Positions 32,594 to 41,058 of a stretch of 48,611 nt of DNA are shown in pieces. Every line of letters starts with the position of its first letter. Position 1 is the stretch's first letter. The DNA lies in contig SCRJ01000184.1 in the NCBI GenBank assembly GCA_004298115.1, positions 1-48,611 of the forward strand. Reading direction: 5' to 3'. The DNA is from Acidobacteriota bacterium (GTDB lineage Bacteria; Acidobacteriota; Thermoanaerobaculia; Thermoanaerobaculales; Thermoanaerobaculaceae). Position numbers and translations under genes: made by a program. The notes beneath the pieces are model-generated. The model was given only the letters and a program-made list of their open reading frames with translations, made no database searches and was not told the origin of the DNA.

Positions 32594-34780
32594 ATGGCGT
32601 TCGGCCGCCGCTGCGTCGTCGCCCTGCTCGCCACCCTCGCGGCCGCGCCTCCCGCCGCCCTCGCGGCCGGACCCCGGCCCCGCATCGGCCTGGTGCTCTC
32701 CGGCGGCGGCGCGCTCGGGATCGCCCACGTCGGCGTGCTGCAGGCGCTCGAGGAGATGCACGTGCCGGTGGACGTGGTCGCCGGCACCAGCATGGGCGCC
32801 ATCGTCGGCGGCTTGTACGCGGCCGGGTACTCGCCGGCCGAGCTCGAGCAGGTCGTCGCGACGCTGGATTGGCGGGAGCTCCTCCGCGACCGCCCCGATC
32901 GCCGCCGGCTGCCGTTCCGCCGCAAGGTCGACGACCTCACCTACCTGACCCGGTACGAGCTGGGCATCTCCGACGGCAAGCTGCGCATGCCCGGCGGCTT
33001 CATCTCCGGCCACCGTCTCGGGGTCGCGCTGCGGGTCCTGTCGCTGCGCGCGGCGGGCGTGACCGACTTCGACCGCTTGCCGCTCCCGTTCCGGGCCGTC
33101 GCCACCGACCTCGACACCGGCGAGATGGTGGTCCTGGCGCAGGGGGACCTCGCGACCGCACTGCGCGCCAGCATGGCCGTGCCCGGCATCTTCGCGCCGG
33201 TCGAGGTCGGCGGCCGCCTCCTCGCCGACGGCGGCATGGTGCGCAACTTGCCCGTGGACGTGGCGCGCGCGATGGGCGCCGACATCGTCATCGCCGTGGA
33301 CGTCGGCGAGCCGCTGGCCGCGAAGGCGCGTCCCGACTCGATCACCACCGTGATCGAAAAGACGGTGGGGATGCTGACGCGCCTCAACGTCGAGAGCTCG
33401 CTGCGCGACGCCGACATCGTCATCCGGCCGGACGTCGCCCGCTTCGGGCTGCTCGACTTCCAGCAGTGGCGCGCGATCCTCCCGCGGGGCGGCGACGCGG
33501 CCCGCGCCGAAGCCGGCCTGCTCGCCGCCTTCGCCCTGCCGCCCGACGAGTGGAACGCCCACGTCGCCTGCCAGCGCCGCGAGACGGCGCCGCTGCGCAT
33601 CTCCCAGCTGAGCGTGGACCCCGGTCCCGGCCAGCCTCCGGAGCTGGTGGCCAGGCTCGTGCGCACGCGGCCGGGCCGGACGCTGGACGCCGGCGTGCTG
33701 CAGGCGGACGTCGAGCGGCTCTACGAGCTGGGGGAGTTCGAGACGGTGGACTTCCACATCGACCCGGACGGCAGCGATTGGGCGCTCGCGATCTCCGCGC
33801 GGCCCAAGGGGTGGGGCCCCAACTTCCTGCGCTTCGGCGTGGCCCTCTCCGCCGACCTCGAGGGCAGCAGCGAGTTCAACGCGCTCGCCTCGCTGACGAT
33901 GACCCGCCTCAACCGGCTCGGCGGTGAGCTGAAGGCGTGGACCCAGCTCGGCAGCGCGCCCCTGATGGGAGCCCAGTTCGACCAGCCCCTGGAGACCAGC
34001 CGGACGCTGTTCGCGACCGTGGCCGCGCAGGGATCCCAGGTCAAGCAACAGGTGCCGATCGGCGCCGAGTCCGTGCAGTACCGCATCAGCGTCCGGCGCG
34101 CCGTCGCGGGGCTCGGCCTCGAGCTCGGCCGCTACGGCGAGATTCGCGCCGTCATCAGGCGCGACGAGACCGACGCCCTGCCCACCAGCCACCACGGCGG
34201 CGACGCGCCGCGGGTCGAGCACACCGACTCCGGCCTCGCCCTCGCCGCCAGCTTCGACCAGATGGACAACGTCAGCTTCCCGAAACACGGCGTCCTCGCC
34301 TTCGCCGAGCTCTACGACGCCCGCGCCGCCTTGGGGTCCGACGACGTCTACCGCCGGCTCGACGTCAGCGCCTACGGCGCCGTCACCGCCGGCCGCAGCA
34401 CGCTCCTCGGCCTCGCCAAGTACACCAGCGCCCTGGGCGGGACGCTGCCGATCGCCCAGCAGGCGCGGCTCGGCGGCCTCTTCAACCTCTCGGGCCTGCC
34501 ACCCGGCGAGCTGGCCGGCAGCTACGGCGGCATGGCCGGACTCATCTACCTCTACCGCATCGGCCGCCTGCCCAGCTTCGGCGAGGGGATCTACGCCGGT
34601 TGCTCGATCGAGGCGGGAAACCTGTGGACCTCCGGCCGCGACGTCACGCTCTCCGACCTGCGCCGCTCGTACAGCGTGGTCGTCGGCGCCGACACCGCCC
34701 TCGGCCCGGTCTACTTCGCGCAGGGCTTCACCTCCGGCGGCAAGGACTCCTACTACCTCCTCATCGGCCGCACCTTCTAA
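32594..34780 (+). CDS. Patatin-like phospholipase with POTRA and outer-membrane beta-barrel (PlpD-like)
   Basis: 728 residues from the ATG at 32594; a GTG four codons earlier is possible. A signal peptide (CVVALLATLAAAPPAALAAG) is followed by the patatin domain: GLVLSGGGALGIAHVG oxyanion loop, Ser66 in GTSMG and Asp212 in ADGGM, the catalytic dyad. After about residue 325 comes a POTRA-like segment (LRISQLSVDPGPGQPPELVA), and then a long beta-rich region ending in YYLLIGRTF, the terminal Phe expected for BamA-inserted barrels. This is the type V-d autotransporter plan: phospholipase displayed or released across the outer membrane. The gene stands alone. A 260-bp gap upstream shows no other gene. 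Confidence 0.92.
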   Translation: MAFGRRCVVALLATLAAAPPAALAAGPRPRIGLVLSGGGALGIAHVGVLQALEEMHVPVDVVAGTSMGAIVGGLYAAGYSPAELEQVVATLDWRELLRDRPDRRRLPFRRKVDDLTYLTRYELGISDGKLRMPGGFISGHRLGVALRVLSLRAAGVTDFDRLPLPFRAVATDLDTGEMVVLAQGDLATALRASMAVPGIFAPVEVGGRLLADGGMVRNLPVDVARAMGADIVIAVDVGEPLAAKARPDSITTVIEKTVGMLTRLNVESSLRDADIVIRPDVARFGLLDFQQWRAILPRGGDAARAEAGLLAAFALPPDEWNAHVACQRRETAPLRISQLSVDPGPGQPPELVARLVRTRPGRTLDAGVLQADVERLYELGEFETVDFHIDPDGSDWALAISARPKGWGPNFLRFGVALSADLEGSSEFNALASLTMTRLNRLGGELKAWTQLGSAPLMGAQFDQPLETSRTLFATVAAQGSQVKQQVPIGAESVQYRISVRRAVAGLGLELGRYGEIRAVIRRDETDALPTSHHGGDAPRVEHTDSGLALAASFDQMDNVSFPKHGVLAFAELYDARAALGSDDVYRRLDVSAYGAVTAGRSTLLGLAKYTSALGGTLPIAQQARLGGLFNLSGLPPGELAGSYGGMAGLIYLYRIGRLPSFGEGIYAGCSIEAGNLWTSGRDVTLSDLRRSYSVVVGADTALGPVYFAQGFTSGGKDSYYLLIGRTF

Positions 34781-34790
34781 CCGGTTTCTG

Positions 34791-34829
34791 TAACAACTCG
34801 GTACCAGTAACAACTCGGTACCAGGTACC
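34791..34829 (+). repeat. Tandem TAACAACTCGGTACCA units with GGTACCAGGTACC end
   Basis: TAACAACTCGGTACCAG occurs twice in direct succession (34791 and 34808), the second running into GGTACCAGGTACC at 34817-34829. It starts ten bases after the patatin gene stop. It shares its core with other dispersed copies in the window. Confidence 0.55.
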
Positions 34830-34876
34830 TCGATTACGAATTCGAATCGAGAGGGGCCGTCCCCGCCGTCGGCGAA

Positions 34877-34903
34877 GGCCCCCCCGGTCCGACAAAGGGG
34901 GCC
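34877..34903. terminator. GC hairpin upstream of the DUF429 gene
   Basis: Perfect arms GGCCCCC / GGGGGCC around a 13-base loop, about 100 bp after the patatin gene stop and 17 bp before the DUF429 start. TACAAT follows immediately and could be a -10 box, though no -35 partner is evident. Confidence 0.35.
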
Positions 34904-34920
34904 TACAATGGCCGCATAGC

Positions 34921-35667
34921 ATGCGCACTCTCGGCATCGACCTCGCCTCCGATCCCGACCGGACCGGCCTCTGCACCCTGGAGTGGGGCTCGGGGCGCGC
35001 TGAGGTCGTCGCCCTTCGCGTCGGCGCGGACGACGACGCGTTGATCGAGGAGCACGGCCGCGCCGCCGCGACCGGCATCGACTGCCCCTTCGCCTGGCCC
35101 GCGGGTTTCCTGGCGTTTCTGTGCGGCACGACGCGATTGCCGACCGGACCGCCGCCGGAGTGGTCGGGCGCGTACCGCGATTCCCTGCGCTACCGCAGCA
35201 CGGACGTGAAAGTCCACGAGCTCACGAGACACTGGCCGCTGTCGGTGTCGTCCGACCTCGTCGCCGTGGCCGCGATGCGGTGCCAGGGCCTGCTGGTGCG
35301 CATGGGCGTGCGCGACCGCTCGGGCGACGGGCGGGTGTTCGAGGTCTACCCGGCGGCGGCGCTCAAGCGCTGGGGGCTTCCCTCCCGGAAGTACAAGGGC
35401 CAAAGCGGGCAGGCCGTCCGCGAGGACCTGGTCGCACAGTTGGTCGCCCGCGCGCCCTGGCTGGAACTCGACGCCGGACACCTCGACCTCCTCAAGACCA
35501 GCGACGACGCGCTCGACGCGCTCGTCGCGTCCCTCAACGCCCGCGCCGCAGCGCTCGGGCTGACCCTGCGCCCCGACGACGACGAGCGCCGCGAAGCGGC
35601 GCGCGAGGGATGGATCGCGATACCCCTCGAGCGAGACTCCCTCGACCGCCTCGCCGCGAAGGGTTGA
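34921..35667 (+). CDS. DUF429-family protein (predicted RNase H-like nuclease)
   Basis: 248 residues starting MRTLGIDLASDPDRTGLCTL. The N-terminal G-I-D-x-A and the internal AAATGIDCPFAWP are the acidic motifs of the DUF429 family, predicted to have an RNase H fold. Further conserved pieces are YRSTDVKVHE, RVFEVYPAAALKRWGL and DDALDALVASLNARAA. The family is widespread and uncharacterised; a nuclease role is a prediction only. It is convergent with the duplicated 3' end of the TRAP gene, whose stop lies 24 bases downstream, probably the ancestral arrangement before the RHS insertion. Confidence 0.85.
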   Translation: MRTLGIDLASDPDRTGLCTLEWGSGRAEVVALRVGADDDALIEEHGRAAATGIDCPFAWPAGFLAFLCGTTRLPTGPPPEWSGAYRDSLRYRSTDVKVHELTRHWPLSVSSDLVAVAAMRCQGLLVRMGVRDRSGDGRVFEVYPAAALKRWGLPSRKYKGQSGQAVREDLVAQLVARAPWLELDAGHLDLLKTSDDALDALVASLNARAAALGLTLRPDDDERREAAREGWIAIPLERDSLDRLAAKG

Positions 35668-35678
35668 GACCGCTCGCA

Positions 35679-35971
35679 CGGCCGACGCCGGCTACTTGCC
35701 GAGCAGGTGCAGGACGCCGACCGAAATCGCCGGCACGTAGGTGACGAGCAGCACGGCGGCGCCGAGGATGAGCAGCGGCGTGACGACGTGGCGGTACAGC
35801 CGCGTGATCGGCACGCCGAAGCGGGACGACGACAGGAACAGGTTGAGGCCCACCGGCGGCAGCAGGAACCCCAGTTCGAGGTTGACCAGGACGATGATGC
35901 CGAGGTGGACGGGGTCGATGCCGTAGGCGAGTCCGAGCGGTACGATGAGCGGCGTCAGGATCACGATCGCC
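35679..35971. repeat. 293-bp direct repeat, copy A (3' end of dctQM plus tail)
   Basis: A gap-free match to 38205-38497, with 9 mismatches counted (about 97% identity). It begins 13 bases before the dctQM stop, on the DUF429 side. Copy A is the detached piece beside DUF429; copy B forms the end of the intact gene. Confidence 0.92.
35692..35971 (-). pseudogene. Detached C-terminal fragment of the TRAP permease (about 92 codons)
   Basis: Encodes IVILTPLIVPLGLAYGIDPV ... GVLHLLGK and a stop, the same as the end of the intact permease except Ile for Val in YG[I/V]DP. It lacks the rest of the protein. Upstream of 35971 the frame continues into unrelated sequence, so it is not expected to make a transporter. 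The near-identity shows recent duplication or exchange with a close relative. Confidence 0.9.
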
Positions 35972-36339
35972 TCGCCTGCCGCCGCGGCGCTCCCCGGAGC
36001 CACCACCTGATCGGACCCAACGCAGATCCTCAGCCATTCAGTCGAGACATACCCTTGGGGTAGGGCGAGAACATACCAAAGTCGAGGGCCCGGGGAGGGG
36101 CAACCTCCCCGGCCTACCCGGCACCTATGAGCTACTTGCGTGCCTAGCACCCATTAACCCGCGCCCAAGAAGGTGGGATGGTGATACCCGGTACCGCTTG
36201 CGTTGCGGTACCGCTTGAGTAGCTGACCGTGCCGTTGCCGTTGGTCCCCTTCTCGGGAAGTCAATTCGGCTACTTGCGTACCTGGTGCCTCCTACTTGCC
36301 AGACACAGCCATCGATTGCCGGTGTCCCCTCGGGGACCT
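35972..36339. other. Non-coding stretch between the permease fragment and the small membrane gene
   Basis: No convincing gene. It contains a strong hairpin at 36090-36112 (CCGGGGAGG / CCTCCCCGG, 5-base loop), two copies of an ACTTGCGTRCCTRGYRCC motif (36134-36151 and 36272-36289), and a direct repeat of GGTACCGCTTG at about 36190-36220. It looks like decayed mobile or RHS-cassette DNA. Confidence 0.5.
36134..36289 (-). repeat. Two dispersed-motif copies flanking GGTACCGCTTG repeats
   Basis: Copies at 36134-36151 and 36272-36289, read on the minus strand as GGTGCTAGGCACGCAAGT and GGCACCAGGTACGCAAGT, with the internal pair GGTACCGCTTG between them. They are related to the copy at the island junction (9865-9882). 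Confidence 0.5.
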
Positions 36340-36597
36340 TCAGAAGGTCACAACTAGAAGGGCCAACAGTGACACGACGTTCACGACGTGAAGAACCGAC
36401 AAGAGGACGTCGGCCCTGCCGAGCGCCTTCATGCCCCCTTGGCGCACCGCACGCAAAGGGTACACGAGGACTTCGCCATGGTATCCAAGTAGGACCTTGG
36501 GCCACACCATTTCGGCGCGGTGCCTCGCTATCGCAACGGACGCCAACGAGTTGGTCAGGAAGAAGAGGGCGCTCAGGGCGACAATTGCTGCAAACAT
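36340..36597 (-). CDS. Small two-TM protein after the RHS tip (candidate immunity protein)
   Basis: 85 residues from the ATG at 36597, four bases after the RHS stop on the same strand, so probably translationally coupled. It has a hydrophobic N-terminal helix (MFAAIVALSALFFLTNSLAS) and a C-terminal helix (VLLSVLHVVNVVSLLALLVV) around a basic middle (EVLVYPLRAVRQGGMKALGR). I recognise no family. Position directly behind a polymorphic-toxin C-terminus is where immunity genes lie, and two-TM proteins commonly protect against membrane-acting or secreted toxins. The function is inference from location only. Confidence 0.6.
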   Translation of the reverse strand: MFAAIVALSALFFLTNSLASVAIARHRAEMVWPKVLLGYHGEVLVYPLRAVRQGGMKALGRADVLLSVLHVVNVVSLLALLVVTF

Positions 36598-36601
36598 TGG
36601 G

Positions 36602-38204
36602 TCAAGGCCCCCTTTTCTCGGTCGTGGGTTCCGACTCGGTCTGCCGAGCCAGTTTTGCGTTGAGACGTTCGAGAAGCTCGACGATTGACCAGTTGAGTTG
36701 ATAATCGAAGAAATTCGTGAGGTAGTGGTTGAGGTTAGGCACCGTCACCCGGGCACCGAAGATAGAGCCCGCACCAGCCTCAAACTTGTTATTCTTGCCA
36801 ACGCTCGATAGGTCGAGGCTGAACAAACCCTTCACGTCGAGATTGAAGCCGACAGCTTGAACGAAAAGCTCCGTGTTCTTTACACCGGCACCCGTGCTTG
36901 CCCATGTGCCGCTTGCCCCGACCCCATTCACATCCAGTGCGAAGGTGACTCTGGATTCCTTCATCTCGGTCATATCTATGGAGATCCAGTCTAGCCCTTT
37001 GAAACCGTATCCCTTGGAGCCCACCAGCCATCCCGGCTTTGCCACGGGGCCTATCCCCTTCCAGCTAGCGCCCTGGGCCGCTTCGGACAAGGCCAGGACC
37101 CCTGCCATCAGCTGTTGTGGGTCGAAAAGCAGGGGAAAGGGATTGTTGCCTCCTGGGTCCGCATACTTGATCGGGTTGCCCGTTGTGTAGCCGTACCTAT
37201 TCCAGCTTCCCGGCGCGTCTGGCTTCCCGTTGCCCTGATCGACCGCGAGAAACCTCCCGATCGTGGGGTTGTAGTACCTGGCGTGCATGTAGTCGAGGGC
37301 GCCGGCAGAGCCGAGGTTGTCCCGCTCGTGTCCGGTGAACTTCATCCGCTCCGTGCCGACCGCCGTGTCGATCTCCTGCCCGTACCCCCAGTACGCGTGG
37401 TACTCGACCACGTTCCGACCGGCGTCGGTGATCAGCCGCGGACTCCCGAGATGATCGAGCGTCATGTGCTTCGTGCCGGTCGCGTCGATCGCCGCCAGGA
37501 GCTGGCCGTTGCGGTACACGTAGTCCTTCCCCCAGCTCCAGGCGGCCCCGGTCAGCACGTACTCACGAAGCACCTTGCCGTCCAGGCCGCGCAGGCTCAA
37601 CGTCGTCACCGGCGTCGTCGGGTTGTTCACGTCCCTGACCGCCCCACGCTCCCCCTCGGCGTCGTACAGGTGCTGCCGCTTGATCCCCGTCCCCTGCAGC
37701 GTCGCCATCGCGTTGAGCGGGTCGTAGTCGTAGGTGTAGCCGCCCCACGTCGTCATGTTGCCCGAAGCGTCAAAGCCCGCGGCGTTCAACCGGTTGGTGC
37801 TGGTGGAGGTGGCCAGGTCTTGGTAGGTCACTCCGTTGAGGTCGATCCTCTTGAGGTTGCCGAAGGCATCGTAGGTGTACTGCTGGCGGGTCGGGGCGGG
37901 GCGCGCCACAGGCTCCAGCATCCCCCGAAGGGCCTTGATGTTACCCGCGCCGTCGTACTCGAAGCTGCCGGAGTCCCAGTTCGAAAGGGCGCCCGCGCTC
38001 TGGATCCGGTACGGCCGGCCCATGTCGTTGGGGTCCTTGCCGTAGGTGTCCGTGACCCCGTTGCCGTGCCCCACCTGCTTGACCATGCCGTTGGGATGGT
38101 AGCTCAAGGAGACCAGCGAGGTACCTCCCGGACAGCTCCCCGCACCGGCGTCCGTGACGCCGACCAGGAAGCCGTTGGCGTAGGAGGAGCAGATGGTGCG
38201 GGCC
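36602..38204 (-). pseudogene. Orphan RHS-repeat protein fragment with core-associated domain and variable tip (5' truncated)
   Basis: About 533 codons are open, from the edge of the duplicated permease segment (38204) to a TGA at 36602. YD/RHS repeats are clear (YDGAGNIKALRG, YTYDAFGNLKRIDLNG, GFDASGNMTTWGGYTYDYDP), followed by the RHS core-associated region (LDHLGSPRLITDAGRNVVEY, KFTGHERDNLGSAGALDYMH, ARYYNPTIGRFLAVDQGN, YGYTTGNPIKYADPGG). The last 180 residues after YADPGG form a tip of unknown type, beta-rich (FALDVNGVGASGTWAS), with no nuclease motif that I recognise. There is no start codon or signal at the 5' end, so it is a displaced C-terminal module, expressed only if an internal start is used. 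Confidence 0.85.
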
Positions 38205-38497
38205 CGGCCGACGCCGGCTACTTGCCGAGCAGGTGCAGGACGCCGACCGAGATCGCCGGCACGTAGGTGACGAGCAGCACGGCGGCGCCGAGGATGAGCA
38301 AGGGCGTGACGACGTGGCGGTACAGCCGCGTGATCGGCACCCCGAAGCGGGACGACGACAGGAACAGGTTGAGTCCCACCGGCGGCAGCAGGAACCCCAG
38401 TTCGAGGTTGACCAGGACGATGATGCCGAGGTGGACCGGGTCGACGCCGTAGGCGAGCCCGAGCGGCACGATGAGCGGCGTCAGGATCACGATCGCC
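38205..38497. repeat. 293-bp direct repeat, copy B (3' end of intact dctQM)
   Basis: Matches 35679-35971. Its outer edge at 38205 coincides exactly with the 5' edge of the RHS fragment, and its inner edge lies within the permease coding region. Confidence 0.92.
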
Positions 38498-40023
38498 GAG
38501 TAGATCTCCAGCACCGACCCGAGGACGAGCAGGAGCAGGTTCAGGATGAGCAGGAACGCCACCTGCGAGTGGACGTGCGCCTGCACGCCGGCGAGCACCC
38601 GGTCGGGGATCTGCGCGTCCACCAGGTACGACGTCAGGCCCATCGCCGAGGCGAGCAGCGTCAGCACCCCGCCGACCAGGATCCCGCCCTTGACCAGCAC
38701 GCGCGGCAGGTCGCGCACGGCGTTGAGGTCGCGGGTAATGAAGCACTCCACGACGATGGCGTACAGCGCGGCGGCCGCCGAGGCCTCGACGAGCGAGGCG
38801 AACCCCGACGCGAACAGGCCGACCACCAGCACCGGCACCGACAGCTCCCACTTGGCTTCCCACAGCGCCGCCGCCAGCTCGCGGCCGGAGAACGGGCGGC
38901 GCGGGCGGCCGCTCCTGATCCCGACCGTGATCCCCCAGGCGGCCACCACCATGACCATGAGCAGGCCCGGGACGAGCCCGGCGATGTAGAGCTGGTCGGC
39001 CGGCACGCTCGCCACCACCGCGTAGAGGATCACCGGCAGCGACGGCGGGAACACCAGCCCGAGCGAGCCCGCCGCCGTCACCAGGCCGAGCGAGAACCCC
39101 TCCGGATACCCCTCCTCGCGCAGGATCGGGTAGACGAGGCCGCCGAGGGCGATGATCGTGATCCCCGACCCGCCGGTGAACGTGGTGAACAGGGCGCACA
39201 CCCCGGCGACGAGCACCGCGATGCCGCCCGGCATGAAGCCGAACGCGGCGCGGAACACGCGCACCAGCCGGTGCGCCGCGCGCGACTCGGCGAGCACGAA
39301 CCCGCACGCGGTCAGCAGCGGGATCGCCGGCAGCGTCGGCGAGCCGATCAGGCGGTAGATCTCGGCGGGCACCGCCGACACCGGGGTCGATTCGGCGAAG
39401 AACAGCACCAGCGCGACGCCGGCCATGGCGACGAAGACCGGAGCGCCGAGGAGCACCGCGGCTACGACGACGGCGACGAGCAGCCAGACCGCGGCGCCGT
39501 GCGGGCGCGGCGCGAGGCCGAGGGCGAACGCGGCCGCCACCGCCGCCGCGGCCACCGCCCGCCCCCGCCAGCGCGGCGACGCCGACCAGGCGAAGCGCAC
39601 CGCCATCAGCGCGAGCGCCACCGGCATCACCAGCTCCGACACCCACACCGGCAGGCCGAGCGGCAGCAGCGTGCCCTGCAGCCGGTCCGCCATCACGACG
39701 TCGAAGGCGCCGTACGCCAGCACCGCGGTCACCGCCGCCGCCACCGCCGCGACGAGCACGGCGACGATCCGCCGCGCCCGGCTCCCCTCGCGGAACAGCG
39801 CCGCCGTCGAGAGCGTCAGGTGGCCGTGCTCGCGCACCGCGATCAGCCCGCCGATGAACGCGAGCCAGAGCGTCAGCTGCTGCACGATCGTCGCGTTGCC
39901 CGGGATGTGGAAGCCGCCGAGCGGGCGGCCCACCGTGTCCACGAGCGGCGTCACGATGGCGAGCAGGAAGGCGGCGACGAGCAGCCGCTCCTCGCCGCGC
40001 CGGCCGAACGCCGCGAGCGTCAC
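38218..40023 (-). CDS. dctQM: TRAP transporter fused small and large permease (DctQM)
   Basis: 601 residues from a GTG at 40023 that overlaps the dctP stop by 4 bp (GTGA). The N-terminal part has the four-helix DctQ-type subunit (LLVAAFLLAIVTPLVDTVGR ... IVQQLTLWLAFIGGLIAV). The larger part, from about residue 165, is the DctM-type permease with ATGVALVL-like helices, FTGGSGITIIALGGLVYPIL and a C-terminus FLLPPVGLNLFLSSSRFGVP. It moves an organic acid or similar solute with sodium, fed by DctP. The last 93 codons lie in the 293-bp repeat, so the end of this gene may have been replaced during insertion of the RHS cassette. Confidence 0.93.
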   Translation of the reverse strand: MTLAAFGRRGEERLLVAAFLLAIVTPLVDTVGRPLGGFHIPGNATIVQQLTLWLAFIGGLIAVREHGHLTLSTAALFREGSRARRIVAVLVAAVAAAVTAVLAYGAFDVVMADRLQGTLLPLGLPVWVSELVMPVALALMAVRFAWSASPRWRGRAVAAAAVAAAFALGLAPRPHGAAVWLLVAVVVAAVLLGAPVFVAMAGVALVLFFAESTPVSAVPAEIYRLIGSPTLPAIPLLTACGFVLAESRAAHRLVRVFRAAFGFMPGGIAVLVAGVCALFTTFTGGSGITIIALGGLVYPILREEGYPEGFSLGLVTAAGSLGLVFPPSLPVILYAVVASVPADQLYIAGLVPGLLMVMVVAAWGITVGIRSGRPRRPFSGRELAAALWEAKWELSVPVLVVGLFASGFASLVEASAAAALYAIVVECFITRDLNAVRDLPRVLVKGGILVGGVLTLLASAMGLTSYLVDAQIPDRVLAGVQAHVHSQVAFLLILNLLLLVLGSVLEIYSAIVILTPLIVPLGLAYGVDPVHLGIIVLVNLELGFLLPPVGLNLFLSSSRFGVPITRLYRHVVTPLLILGAAVLLVTYVPAISVGVLHLLGK

Positions 40024-41036
40024 TTGGCCTTTCCGGCCGCGGCGCGCACCTCGGCGCGCGCCTTCATCGCCGCGTCGAACGCCCACGCCGGCATGAAGGT
40101 GGCGCGCACGCTCGGGTACGTGGACTCAGCCGCCGCGCGCCAGAGCGCGATCGTCGCCGCGTCGGGCTCGTACACGACGAGCCCCCGGTCGGTCATCGCC
40201 TTGATGTCGTGCACCGACGCCGCGCGGGTCTGGGCGCACAGCGTCCGCCCCGCGTCCTCGGCCGCCTTGCGGATCGCCGGCTGGACGTCGGCGGGGATGC
40301 GGTCCCACGCCGCCTGGTTGACGACGATGGCGCCGAGCAACACCGCCCATTTCACGGCGTTCATGTACTTGGCCTGGTTGTACCACTGCAGCAGCACCGC
40401 GGCCTGGGGCGTGGTCGGCAGGACGTTGATCATGCCGGTCTGCAGCGCGGTCGAGATCTCGGTCGAGGGCAGCACGACCGGGTTGAAGCCCGCCGATTTC
40501 CACATCTCCGTCGCCGCCGTGTCCCCCGCCCAGCTGAACAGCTTCATCCGCTTCATGTCGTCCGGGGTGCGCATCGGCTCCTTGGAGAAGAAGTGGACCC
40601 ACCCGGCGTCGGCCCACGCCAGGACGACGAAGCCCTTCTCGGCGAACACCCGGTCGAGCTGCGGCGTGATCTTCGCCATGACCGCGTCGAGCTCGTCGTA
40701 GCCGGTGTAGGCCATCGGGATCGCCAGGGCGAAGACCGAGCGGTCGATGTCGGCGAGCCCGGCCACGGCGAGCAGGCCCGCGTCGAGCGTGCCGAGGCGC
40801 ATCTTGCGCACGACGTCGTTGTCGTCGCCCGCGACCCCGCCGGGGTAGAGTCGCAGCGTCACCTTGCCGCCCGACGCCTTCTGCCACGCCGCGCCCATCT
40901 CGAGCAGCGTCGAGTGCCACGCCGAGCCCTGCGGCACCAGCGACGCCATCTTGATCATGGTCTGGGCGGACGCCCCCGCCGCAACCGTCGCCGCCGCCAG
41001 TACCATCCACGCGATCCGCACCGTTCTCGTCGTCAT
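40020..41036 (-). CDS. dctP: TRAP transporter substrate-binding protein (DctP family)
   Basis: 338 residues. A signal peptide (IAWMVLAAATVAAGASAQ) precedes the DctP fold: IKMASLVPQGSAWHSTLLEM at the start, GGKVTLRLYPGGVAGDDNDV, KMKLFSWAGDTAATEMWKSA-like hinge sequence, and GMINVLPTTPQAAVLLQWYN. The Arg of the usual carboxylate-binding motif is not obvious, so the ligand could be other than a simple acid. It lies between tatT (23 bp upstream) and dctQM (overlapping), which gives the complete TRAP-TatT operon. Confidence 0.93.
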   Translation of the reverse strand: MTTRTVRIAWMVLAAATVAAGASAQTMIKMASLVPQGSAWHSTLLEMGAAWQKASGGKVTLRLYPGGVAGDDNDVVRKMRLGTLDAGLLAVAGLADIDRSVFALAIPMAYTGYDELDAVMAKITPQLDRVFAEKGFVVLAWADAGWVHFFSKEPMRTPDDMKRMKLFSWAGDTAATEMWKSAGFNPVVLPSTEISTALQTGMINVLPTTPQAAVLLQWYNQAKYMNAVKWAVLLGAIVVNQAAWDRIPADVQPAIRKAAEDAGRTLCAQTRAASVHDIKAMTDRGLVVYEPDAATIALWRAAAESTYPSVRATFMPAWAFDAAMKARAEVRAAAGKAK

Positions 41037-41058
41037 CGTCGCCGCCTCTCGGGGAGCT

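Noticed and set aside
36125-36505. 126-codon minus-strand frame overlapping the small membrane gene
   Set aside because: It has no ribosome site and a composition unlike protein, and it overlaps the better-supported 85-residue gene and repeat DNA.
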